Made by a program: the position numbers and the translations under genes. Below the pieces are notes generated by a model. It saw nothing but the letters and a program-made list of their open reading frames with translations, was not told the DNA's origin and made no database searches. From contig JAUWHV010000173.1 of the NCBI GenBank assembly GCA_030605675.1, positions 1-5,648 of the forward strand: a stretch of DNA of 5,648 bases, in the 5' to 3' direction. Positions 1 through 5,648 of the stretch are shown here, piece after piece (the first letter of the stretch is position 1; every line of letters begins with the position of its first letter). The stretch is from Deltaproteobacteria bacterium (lineage in GTDB: Bacteria; Desulfobacterota; Dissulfuribacteria; Dissulfuribacterales; UBA3076).

Positions 1-145
1 GACTACTGATTACGGAATAGAGTTTTCGTCAATTATTGGCTATAAGAACCTGATCGCCATGCAGTTTCATCCTGAAAAGAGCGGGACCCCCGGTCTGAAA
101 ATCCTGAAGAACTTCTGCACATGGAACGGTCATTATGCTGAGTAA
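1..145 (+). CDS. hisH: Imidazole glycerol phosphate synthase, glutaminase subunit HisH (3' end only)
   Basis: This is the C-terminal end of HisH, the glutaminase subunit that hydrolyses glutamine and passes ammonia to HisF in histidine biosynthesis (cytoplasmic HisH-HisF heterodimer). The reading frame is open from base 2 to the TAA at 143-145; the rest of the gene lies upstream of the window. The 47 visible residues contain the family signature QFHPEKSG, where the His (codon 68-70) and Glu (codon 74-76) are the second and third members of the class I amidotransferase Cys-His-Glu triad; the Cys is outside the window. The ending GLKILKNF is also typical of HisH. CarA shares the HPE motif, but the following KSG and the hisF gene directly downstream identify this one as HisH. 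Its last 11 bases overlap the start of hisF in another frame, which suggests coupled translation and equal amounts of the two subunits. Confidence 0.93.
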   Translation, partial: TTDYGIEFSSIIGYKNLIAMQFHPEKSGTPGLKILKNFCTWNGHYAE

Positions 146-914
146 AAGGATCATACCCTGTCTTGATGTGAGAGACGGGAAAACAACAAAAGGTATAAAG
201 TTTAAAGAGAATGTGGATATCGGCGACCCTGTGGAAATGGCCAGGTTCTATTATGAAGAGGGCGCGGATGAGATCGTCTTTTATGATATAACTGCTTCCA
301 GTGAGCGGCGGGATATTATGATAGATGTTGTTCGCCGTGTGGCTGAGAAAATTTTCATACCCTTTTCTGTGGGCGGTGGACTCAGGACCATTGAGGATAT
401 GCGCGCCGTGCTCCTGGCCGGGGCGGAAAAAGTGAGTGTCAACACAGCAGCAGTAAAGGACCCTGAGATTATTTCCGCCGGGGCCGGGGCCTTTGGGAGC
501 CAGTGCATTGTGCTTGGAATGGACGTTAAAAAGGTCGAGCCTTCTGAAAAAACTCCATCGGGTTATGAAATTGTCATCCACGGCGGCAGGACGTATACAG
601 GCATTGATGCCCTTGCCTGGGCAAAGAAGGCAGAGGACTTAGGGGCAGGCGAGATATGCCTGAATTCCATTGATGCGGACGGCACAAAGCAGGGTTATGA
701 AATCGCACTGACCTCGCTTATTTCCGAAAATGTGAACATTCCGGTAATCGCCTCTGGTGGCGCGGGAAACATAAATCATATGCATGATGTGCTGAAGTAT
801 GCCAAGGCAGATGCTGCACTCATAGCATCTATTGTCCACTATGGGACCTATACCATCAAACAGATCAAGGATGAACTGCACTCCCGCGGCATAAAAGTCC
901 GCAATACCTGGTAG
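135..914 (+). CDS. hisF: Imidazole glycerol phosphate synthase, cyclase subunit HisF
   Basis: HisF is the (beta/alpha)8-barrel synthase subunit. With ammonia from HisH it turns PRFAR into imidazole glycerol phosphate (towards histidine) and AICAR (back to purine synthesis). The 259-residue protein is full length (family about 250-260). Visible landmarks are the start MLSKRIIPCLDV with catalytic Asp11, Lys19 in the TTKG stretch, VFYDITAS at 48-55, the phosphate-binding SVGGG at 78-82, catalytic Asp130 in LGMDVKK, SIDADGTKQGY at 178-188, and the second phosphate site ASGGAG at 206-211. The segment after Asp130 (about 131-155) is somewhat longer than in the Thermotoga enzyme. As I recall, this form, with YGTYTIKQ near the C-terminus, is common in sulfate-reducing Desulfobacterota. 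The ATG at 135 gives the conserved N-terminus; a weak GGAA lies 8 bases upstream inside hisH. Both catalytic Asp residues are intact, so the gene should be functional. Confidence 0.97.
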   Translation: MLSKRIIPCLDVRDGKTTKGIKFKENVDIGDPVEMARFYYEEGADEIVFYDITASSERRDIMIDVVRRVAEKIFIPFSVGGGLRTIEDMRAVLLAGAEKVSVNTAAVKDPEIISAGAGAFGSQCIVLGMDVKKVEPSEKTPSGYEIVIHGGRTYTGIDALAWAKKAEDLGAGEICLNSIDADGTKQGYEIALTSLISENVNIPVIASGGAGNINHMHDVLKYAKADAALIASIVHYGTYTIKQIKDELHSRGIKVRNTW

Positions 915-916
915 AC

Positions 917-2071
917 ATGAAAGCCTTATTGGCATTGGCAGATGGAACAGTATTCAGGGGTCGTTCCTTTACCGGCCGTTGTGAGACGGCAGGTGAGGTG
1001 GTTTTCAACACCAGCATGTCCGGTTACCAGGAGATACTGACTGATCCCTCCTATTGCGGCCAGATGGTAACCATGACCTATCCCCTGATCGGCAACTACG
1101 GCATCAATAACGAAGATGTCGAATCCGACAGGATCCATGTAAAGGCCCTGCTGGTAAAGGAATACCAGGAATATCCCAGTAACTGGAGATCCCAGGGGAG
1201 CCTTGCTGATTATCTGAAGACAAGTGACATACCGGGAATTGAGGGGATCGACACCCGTGCCCTGACCAGGCACATCAGACTTCAGGGTGCTATGAAGGCT
1301 GCCCTTTCAACAGAGGACCCGGACCCGGATTCCTTGGCTGAAAAGGCAAGGCAGTCCCCGGATATAGCCGGCAGCGACCTTGTCAAAGAGGTGACCTGCA
1401 AGGAACCCATGTTGTGGCAAGACGGGCGACTGGTTAATCCGGGCATGGATCTTGATCAATTCCAGTGGCCCGACAGGCCTGGCTCACGGCGTGTGGTGGC
1501 CATGGATTTCGGGATAAAACTGAATATACTTCGATCCCTGGAAGAGAGGGGATGCACCATCCTCCTGGTACCTGCAGATGTGGACAGCAAGGCCATAGAC
1601 AGACTTGAGCCTGACGGGCTCTTCCTGAGCAACGGACCGGGAGACCCTGCTGCCGTTACATACGCAGTTGATACCATCAGGGATCAAATAGGCAAACGGC
1701 CGATATTCGGCATCTGTCTTGGTCACCAGTTGATTGGATTGGCCCTTGGAGGCAAGACCTTCAAGCTCAAATTCGGACACCGCGGGGCCAATCAACCGGT
1801 TAAGGATCTGACAACCGGCAAGGTGGAAATTACCTCTCAGAACCATGGCTTTTGTGTGGACATGGAATCCCTGAAAGATCCTGCAATTGAGCTAAGCCAT
1901 ATCAATTTAAATGACATGACCGTGGAAGGGCTTATCCACAAGAAAATCCCTCTCTTCTCAGTTCAGTATCATCCAGAGGCATCTCCCGGCCCTCACGACG
2001 CATCCTATCTCTTTGACAGATTTATTGGGATGATGAAAGGAGATCATGCCAAAACGTACAGACATAAATAA
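917..2071 (+). CDS. carA: Carbamoyl-phosphate synthase small (glutaminase) subunit CarA
   Basis: CarA hydrolyses glutamine and delivers ammonia through an internal tunnel to CarB, for carbamoyl phosphate used in pyrimidine and arginine synthesis. The 384 residues match the usual length (about 360-390). The N-terminal small-subunit domain (about 1-130) has GEVVFNTSMSGYQEI and LTDPSY, typical of CarA. A variable linker (about 131-190) follows, then the class I amidotransferase domain (about 191-370) with the oxyanion region LSNGPGDP (237-244), nucleophile Cys267 in GICLGHQ, FGHRGANQPV at 286-295, and His352/Glu354 in YHPEASPGP. The complete triad implies an active glutaminase. The start at 917 places the N-terminus as in E. 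coli CarA. It lies two bases after the hisF stop with no clear Shine-Dalgarno sequence, so translation probably depends on ribosomes finishing hisF. The C-terminal residues GDHAKTYRHK lie partly over the start of carB and look like a non-conserved tail. Confidence 0.98.
   Translation: MKALLALADGTVFRGRSFTGRCETAGEVVFNTSMSGYQEILTDPSYCGQMVTMTYPLIGNYGINNEDVESDRIHVKALLVKEYQEYPSNWRSQGSLADYLKTSDIPGIEGIDTRALTRHIRLQGAMKAALSTEDPDPDSLAEKARQSPDIAGSDLVKEVTCKEPMLWQDGRLVNPGMDLDQFQWPDRPGSRRVVAMDFGIKLNILRSLEERGCTILLVPADVDSKAIDRLEPDGLFLSNGPGDPAAVTYAVDTIRDQIGKRPIFGICLGHQLIGLALGGKTFKLKFGHRGANQPVKDLTTGKVEITSQNHGFCVDMESLKDPAIELSHINLNDMTVEGLIHKKIPLFSVQYHPEASPGPHDASYLFDRFIGMMKGDHAKTYRHK
2036..2042 (+). promoter_or_regulatory. 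Ribosome binding site of carB, inside carA
   Basis: AAAGGAG lies inside the last codons of carA and leaves only three bases before the carB ATG at 2046, closer than the usual 5-9. It is the strongest Shine-Dalgarno match in front of the genes that start in this window. It supports the 2046 start, as does the conserved CarB N-terminus MPKRTDI. Ribosomes translating carA must cross it, which fits coupled synthesis of the two subunits. Confidence 0.75.
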
Positions 2072-5000
2072 GATCCTTATTATCGGCTCAGGTCCAATCA
2101 TTATCGGCCAGGCGTGCGAATTTGATTATTCAGGAACCCAGGCCTGCAAGGCCCTGATGGAAGAAGGCTACGAGGTCGTGCTCGTAAACAGTAATCCCGC
2201 CACGATCATGACAGATCCTGAAACAGCCCACCGCACCTATATTGAACCGATTACGCCTGAGATTGTGGCAAAGATAATTGAACGGGAACGGCCCCATGCC
2301 ATTCTCCCGACCCTCGGTGGCCAGACAGGTCTTAACACGGCAGTGAAAGTTGCCGAGACCGGGCTCCTGGAAAAATTGGGAGTGGAGATGATCGGTGCCT
2401 CAATTCCGGTTATTCGCAAGGCCGAAGAGAGGGAGCAATTCCGTGACGCCATGAGCCATATCGGCCTGCGCGTGGCTGAGAACGGCATCGCAAAGGATAT
2501 GGATCAGGCAAGAGAGATTGCAAAAAGAATCGGTTATCCCCTGATTATCAGGGCAAGTTTTACCATGGGAGGGGCCGGCAGCGGAGTGGCCTATAACCGG
2601 GAAGAAATGGAGGACCTTGCCAAGGCAGGCCTTGACGCCAGCATGATTTCAGAGATCATTATAGAGGAATCCCTCATAGGATGGAAGGAATATGAGCTGG
2701 AGGTCATGCGGGACTTCAAAGACAATGTGGTCATCATCTGCTCCATTGAAAATTTTGATCCCATGGGTGTTCACACAGGTGACAGCATTACCGTGGCCCC
2801 GGCGCAGACCCTCACAGACAGGGAATATCAGGCCATGCGCGATGCAGCCATTGCCATTATCAGGGAAATCGGCGTGGAGACCGGCGGTTCAAACATCCAG
2901 TTTGCCATTCGCCCTGAAAATGGCGAGATGGTGGTCATTGAGATGAATCCCAGGGTATCCAGAAGTTCGGCCCTGGCCTCCAAGGCTACCGGCTTCCCCA
3001 TCGCCAAGATAGCTGCCAAACTCGCCGTTGGATATACTCTGGATGAAATCGCCAACGATATCACCCGTGAAACGCTTGCCTCCTTTGAGCCTGCTATTGA
3101 TTACTGTGTGGTAAAAATCCCTCGCTGGACCTTTGAAAAATTCCCCGGTGCTGAAGACATACTGACCACATCCATGAAGTCTGTGGGTGAGACCATGGCC
3201 ATAGGGAGGACCTTTAAGGAGGCCCTTCAAAAGGCCATCAGATCCCTGGAGATCGGGAGATTTGGTCTCGGATCTGATACACTCCAAAGCAGGGAGTCCG
3301 GTCCGGATATCCATAAAATAGAAAAGGGCCTTATTAATCCCAACTCAAACCGGATTTTTCAAATCTATGAAGCCATGGAGCAGGGGATGACCCTGGAAAA
3401 AATTCATGAGCTGACCCTTGTTGATCCCTGGTTTCTCTTCCATATCCAACAGATACACGATCTGGAAAAACAGTTATGTCACATGGCACAAAAGGGGCCT
3501 GGGCCTGGTAAATGGAACCCTGAATTCTTGAAAAAGGTGAAGGAATACGGTTTTTCCGATGTTCTGCTCGCGAGTATCTTTAATACGGACGAGCAGGCCA
3601 TAAGGGAGATACGGAAATCAAATGGGATAGAACCGGTCTACAAGCTGGTGGATACATGTGCTGCCGAGTTTGAGGCCTATACGCCTTATTACTATTCCAC
3701 CTATGAGCAGGAAAATGAGATCCGCTCTTCAAAGAAAAGAAAGGTGGTGATCCTGGGAGGGGGCCCTAACCGGATCGGCCAGGGGATTGAATTTGATTAT
3801 TGCTGTGTTCACGCCTCATTTGCCCTTAAGGAAATGGGCATAGAGAGCATTATGATCAACAGCAATCCTGAGACGGTCAGCACTGATTATGATACCTCTG
3901 ATAAACTCTATTTCGAGCCCCTTACCAGGGAGGATATCCTGAACATTGTTGAACAGGAGAAGCCCGAAGGGATTATTGTCCAGTTCGGAGGTCAGACACC
4001 CCTCAATATATCTGCTTCGCTTGCAGAAGCAGGGGTTACCATCCTTGGAACCAGCCCGGATAGCATAGATCGGGCTGAGGACAGGGACCATTTCCAGAGC
4101 CTGCTCAAAAAATTAAACATAGAACAGCCTGAAAATGGAATCGTCGTTAATAAAGAAGAGGCAATCCAGATAGCTGACAAGATCGGCTACCCTGTATTGG
4201 TCAGGCCGTCCTTTGTCTTAGGTGGCCGGGCCATGGAGATAGTTTATGATCAGGAGGACCTGGAATTTTATATGGAGACCGCTGTCAAGGTATCCCCCGG
4301 TAAGCCCATACTGATTGACAGGTTCCTTGAAGATGCTACGGAAATTGACGTAGATGCCATCTCGGACGGGGAAGATACGATAATCGGCGGGATCATGGAA
4401 CACATCGAAGAGGCAGGTATCCATAGCGGGGACAGTGCCTGTGTTCTGCCTTCAATTTCTCTGAGCCAAGAAACCCTGGAACAGATCAAGGACCACACCA
4501 GGGCGATTGCCGGAGAACTTGGTGTAAAGGGGTTGATGAACATCCAGTATGCAGTCAAAGACGGTGTCATCTATGTCCTGGAGGTGAATCCAAGGGCCTC
4601 AAGGACCGTGCCCTTTGTCAGCAAGGCTACTGGTGTCCCTTTGGCCAAACTTGCCACAAAGGTCATTATGGGAAAACGCCTGAAGGATCTTGGCCTGATC
4701 CAAGATGTAAAGCATTCACACATCTGTTGCAAGGAGTCGGCCTTTCCTTTTGCCAGGTTTCCCAATGTGGATACGATCCTTGGGCCTGAGATGAGATCCA
4801 CAGGCGAGGTGATGGGTATAGACAGCTCTTTCGGTCTGGCCTTTGCCAAGTCACAATTGGCTGTGGGGCAGAAACTGCCTCTTTCCGGCAAGGTGTTCAT
4901 CAGTGTTAAGGACAAAGACAAAAAAGCATCACAGGGCATTGCAGCCATGCTCCATGATGCGGGATTCAAGATAGTGGCCACCGGGGGCACTTCTGCCTTT

Positions 5001-5279
5001 CTTTTAAATCACGGGATTCCGAATCAACAAGTCAACAAGGTGAGGCAGGGAAGGCCCCATATTGTGGACATGATCAAGAACGGGGAGATTGATCTGATCA
5101 TAAACACCACGAGCAACAAGAAGGCCATCTCTGAGTCCTGTTCCATCCGGCGAGCGGCCCTGGCATTCGATATCCCATATAGTACAACCATTGCCGGTGC
5201 CAGAGCCACGGCCCTGGCTATCAAATCAATGATTGAAGGTGAGTTTGATGTTAAGACAATCCAGGAATATCATAGTTAG
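2046..5279 (+). CDS. carB: Carbamoyl-phosphate synthase large subunit CarB
   Basis: CarB makes carbamoyl phosphate from bicarbonate, ammonia (from CarA) and two ATP. Its 1077 residues match E. coli (1073) closely. The first ATP-grasp half, which makes carboxyphosphate (about 1-400), has GPIIIGQACEFDYSG (16-30), Arg169, Gln285, Glu299 and Asn301. A helical oligomerisation domain (about 401-555) follows. The second half, which phosphorylates carbamate (about 556-935), repeats the pattern with RIGQGIEFDY (576-585), Arg720, Gln834, Glu846 and Asn848: the ancient internal duplication of the family. The MGS-like allosteric domain (about 936-1077) keeps VATGGTSA, NKVRQGRPHI with Lys998, and Asn1020/Thr1022. 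By offset from E. coli, Glu788, Lys959 and Thr1047 also match ornithine/UMP/IMP-site residues, so feedback by UMP and activation by ornithine or IMP is plausible but inferred. The ATG at 2046 gives the conserved N-terminus MPKRTDI and overlaps carA by 26 bases. No frameshift or missing catalytic residue is seen. Confidence 0.98.
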   Translation: MPKRTDINKILIIGSGPIIIGQACEFDYSGTQACKALMEEGYEVVLVNSNPATIMTDPETAHRTYIEPITPEIVAKIIERERPHAILPTLGGQTGLNTAVKVAETGLLEKLGVEMIGASIPVIRKAEEREQFRDAMSHIGLRVAENGIAKDMDQAREIAKRIGYPLIIRASFTMGGAGSGVAYNREEMEDLAKAGLDASMISEIIIEESLIGWKEYELEVMRDFKDNVVIICSIENFDPMGVHTGDSITVAPAQTLTDREYQAMRDAAIAIIREIGVETGGSNIQFAIRPENGEMVVIEMNPRVSRSSALASKATGFPIAKIAAKLAVGYTLDEIANDITRETLASFEPAIDYCVVKIPRWTFEKFPGAEDILTTSMKSVGETMAIGRTFKEALQKAIRSLEIGRFGLGSDTLQSRESGPDIHKIEKGLINPNSNRIFQIYEAMEQGMTLEKIHELTLVDPWFLFHIQQIHDLEKQLCHMAQKGPGPGKWNPEFLKKVKEYGFSDVLLASIFNTDEQAIREIRKSNGIEPVYKLVDTCAAEFEAYTPYYYSTYEQENEIRSSKKRKVVILGGGPNRIGQGIEFDYCCVHASFALKEMGIESIMINSNPETVSTDYDTSDKLYFEPLTREDILNIVEQEKPEGIIVQFGGQTPLNISASLAEAGVTILGTSPDSIDRAEDRDHFQSLLKKLNIEQPENGIVVNKEEAIQIADKIGYPVLVRPSFVLGGRAMEIVYDQEDLEFYMETAVKVSPGKPILIDRFLEDATEIDVDAISDGEDTIIGGIMEHIEEAGIHSGDSACVLPSISLSQETLEQIKDHTRAIAGELGVKGLMNIQYAVKDGVIYVLEVNPRASRTVPFVSKATGVPLAKLATKVIMGKRLKDLGLIQDVKHSHICCKESAFPFARFPNVDTILGPEMRSTGEVMGIDSSFGLAFAKSQLAVGQKLPLSGKVFISVKDKDKKASQGIAAMLHDAGFKIVATGGTSAFLLNHGIPNQQVNKVRQGRPHIVDMIKNGEIDLIINTTSNKKAISESCSIRRAALAFDIPYSTTIAGARATALAIKSMIEGEFDVKTIQEYHS

Positions 5280-5316
5280 TGTCTGTGTGTGTTTGAGGCT
5301 AATCCAAAAGAAAATT

Positions 5317-5440
5317 GAACCGCGAAGGCGCTAAGGACGCTAAGAAGGCAAGGAAATATTTTTTATCCAGCCGGTAACGGTCCGGCTGGATAAGTATCTT
5401 CTTTGTGTTTAACTTTGCGTTCTTTGCGCCTTGGCGGTTC
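5317..5440. repeat. 124-base nested inverted repeat in the carB-purF gap
   Basis: The outer arms are 5317-5344 and 5413-5440. Read as reverse complements they agree at 24 of 28 positions, both ending in GAACCGC; one of the four differences would be a G-U pair in RNA. Between them, after about 18 unpaired bases on each side, sits a perfect 12-bp inner stem (5363-5374 with 5382-5393). Each arm also has an internal short period: CGCTAAG occurs twice nine bases apart on the left (5329, 5338), and CTTTGCG twice nine bases apart on the right (5413, 5422). The AACCGC-AAGGCGC-AAAG style of arm resembles palindromic intergenic repeats I recall from many environmental bacteria, including Desulfobacterota, that recur across genomes without coding capacity. 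Only one copy is in the window, so dispersal is inferred. It contains no gene; it may be a REP- or MITE-like element or an RNA-level structure. Confidence 0.8.
5363..5393 (+). terminator. Candidate hairpin terminator after carB (core of the inverted repeat)
   Basis: A perfect 12-bp stem (TTATCCAGCCGG with its complement) closes a 7-base loop, TAACGGT. It begins 84 bases after the carB stop and is the strongest hairpin in the gap, so it could end the his-car transcript. Against a classic intrinsic terminator, the bases right after the stem are GTATCTTC and not a run of T; the only T run (5359-5364) is on the upstream side. It could equally be an mRNA-stabilising 3' end. Confidence 0.35.
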
Positions 5441-5510
5441 CTGTTACCACTACGAGGTATTTTCACGGTAAATTTCGAATTTAAAAAAGGGAGTATGAAG
5501 GGTTACCGTT
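5441..5510 (+). promoter_or_regulatory. AT-rich purF leader with its ribosome binding site
   Basis: This 70-base stretch between the inverted repeat and purF is AT-rich in its middle part (5458-5488). I cannot point to a convincing -35/-10 pair. AAGGG at 5498-5502, eight bases before the purF ATG, is the likely Shine-Dalgarno sequence. A second purine-rich GGGAG (5489-5493) is too far from the purF start. Two GGTAAC-like motifs lie here (5443-5448 and 5502-5507, both on the minus strand), plus a partial one at 5467-5471; they are discussed as a finding. If the upstream hairpin terminates transcription, the purF promoter must be in or just before this segment. Confidence 0.45.
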
Positions 5511-5648
5511 ATGATAATTTTGCCATCAAGATCACCGCGTGAAGAATGCGGAGTGTTCGGGGTGTTCGGGCATCCCGAAGCAGCCAAGCTCACTTATTTC
5601 GGCCTTTATGCCCTGCAACACAGGGGGCAGGAAAGCGCCGGCATATTC
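5511..5648 (+). CDS. purF: Amidophosphoribosyltransferase PurF (5' end only)
   Basis: PurF converts PRPP and glutamine to 5-phosphoribosylamine, the first committed step of purine synthesis, in the cytoplasm. Only the first 46 codons are visible; the frame is open to the window edge. EECGVFGVFG at residues 11-20 followed by YALQHRGQESAGI is the N-terminal glutaminase (class II, Ntn-hydrolase) signature, with Cys13 as the expected nucleophile. The 12 residues before Cys13 would be a propeptide removed to free the Cys amino group, as in the Bacillus subtilis-type enzyme; the E. coli type has Cys directly after Met. The ATG at 5511 has AAGGG eight bases upstream, and an in-frame stop at 5496-5498 excludes a longer protein; a TTG at 5520 is a less likely start. 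Bacillus-type PurF usually carries a 4Fe-4S cluster, but its ligands lie beyond the window. Glutamate synthase and GlmS share the Ntn fold, but EECGVFG with LQHRGQES points to PurF. Confidence 0.93.
   Translation, partial: MIILPSRSPREECGVFGVFGHPEAAKLTYFGLYALQHRGQESAGIF

Noticed and set aside
33..581. Long minus-strand open frame of 182 codons opposite hisH/hisF
   Set aside because: It lies wholly over the well-supported hisH and hisF frames, and its translation resembles no family I recognise. It is an antisense shadow.
135..914. HisF as a paralogue for surface-sugar synthesis rather than histidine
   Set aside because: Both catalytic Asp residues are in place and the gene overlaps a hisH with intact His/Glu. 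VFYDITAS, which differs from the Thermotoga sequence, is also found in E. coli HisF, so it is not unusual.
1310..1330. Tandem GGACCC hexamers in carA, and a similar GGGCCT pair in carB near 3496
   Set aside because: Both are two-copy repeats encoding Asp-Pro or Gly-Pro pairs in linker-like parts of the proteins. They are too short to mean more than local slippage.
4571..4990. Minus-strand open frame of 139 codons inside carB, and several similar ones along carB
   Set aside because: carB is continuous and conserved throughout this stretch. These frames overlap each other in different phases and show no recognisable domains.
5279..5294. Short GT-rich run directly after the carB stop
   Set aside because: Only about five GT units, interrupted; too short to call a microsatellite with a role.
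5280..5510. CRISPR array, tRNA or known riboswitch in the carB-purF gap
   Set aside because: There is only one inverted pair and no regular spacer pattern, no cloverleaf with a TTCRA-type arm, and no conserved purine riboswitch core that I can see.
5495..5542. Small 15-codon frame overlapping the purF start, with GGGAG just before its ATG
   Set aside because: Only one base separates GGGAG from the ATG, too close for good initiation, and the peptide shows no regulatory codon bias such as a run of one amino acid. It is probably chance.

Overview
The window holds ordinary biosynthetic genes, all on the + strand and packed head to tail: the 3' end of hisH, complete hisF, complete carA, complete carB and the 5' end of purF. 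The only non-coding stretch of any size is the 231-base gap between carB and purF. The HisF variant, with a long segment after the catalytic Asp130, and the CarAB sequences look most like sulfate-reducing Desulfobacterota (Desulfobacterales-like). That assignment rests on remembered family resemblance, not a search, and I hold it with moderate confidence.

Layout. Bases 1-145 carry the last 47 codons of hisH, including the His and Glu of the class I glutaminase triad. hisF (135-914) overlaps hisH by 11 bases. carA (917-2071) starts two bases after the hisF stop and has no convincing ribosome binding site of its own. carB (2046-5279) overlaps the end of carA by 26 bases and has a good AAGGAG inside carA. 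The whole 1-5279 stretch reads as one transcription unit with translational coupling at each junction. The gap 5280-5510 is mostly a 124-base nested inverted repeat (5317-5440) built on a 12-bp perfect hairpin, followed by a short purF leader. purF starts at 5511 and runs off the window.

How the genes work together. HisH and HisF form imidazole glycerol phosphate synthase, which uses glutamine ammonia and releases AICAR, a purine intermediate. CarA and CarB form carbamoyl-phosphate synthase, which feeds pyrimidine and arginine synthesis, again from glutamine. PurF takes glutamine and PRPP into the first committed purine step. Three separate glutamine amidotransferases thus sit side by side, joining histidine, pyrimidine/arginine and purine synthesis.

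I see no new multi-gene system. The parts most worth a second look are the inverted repeat, the recurring GGTAAC-like motif around it and upstream of purF, and the unusual hisF-carA and carA-carB junctions.
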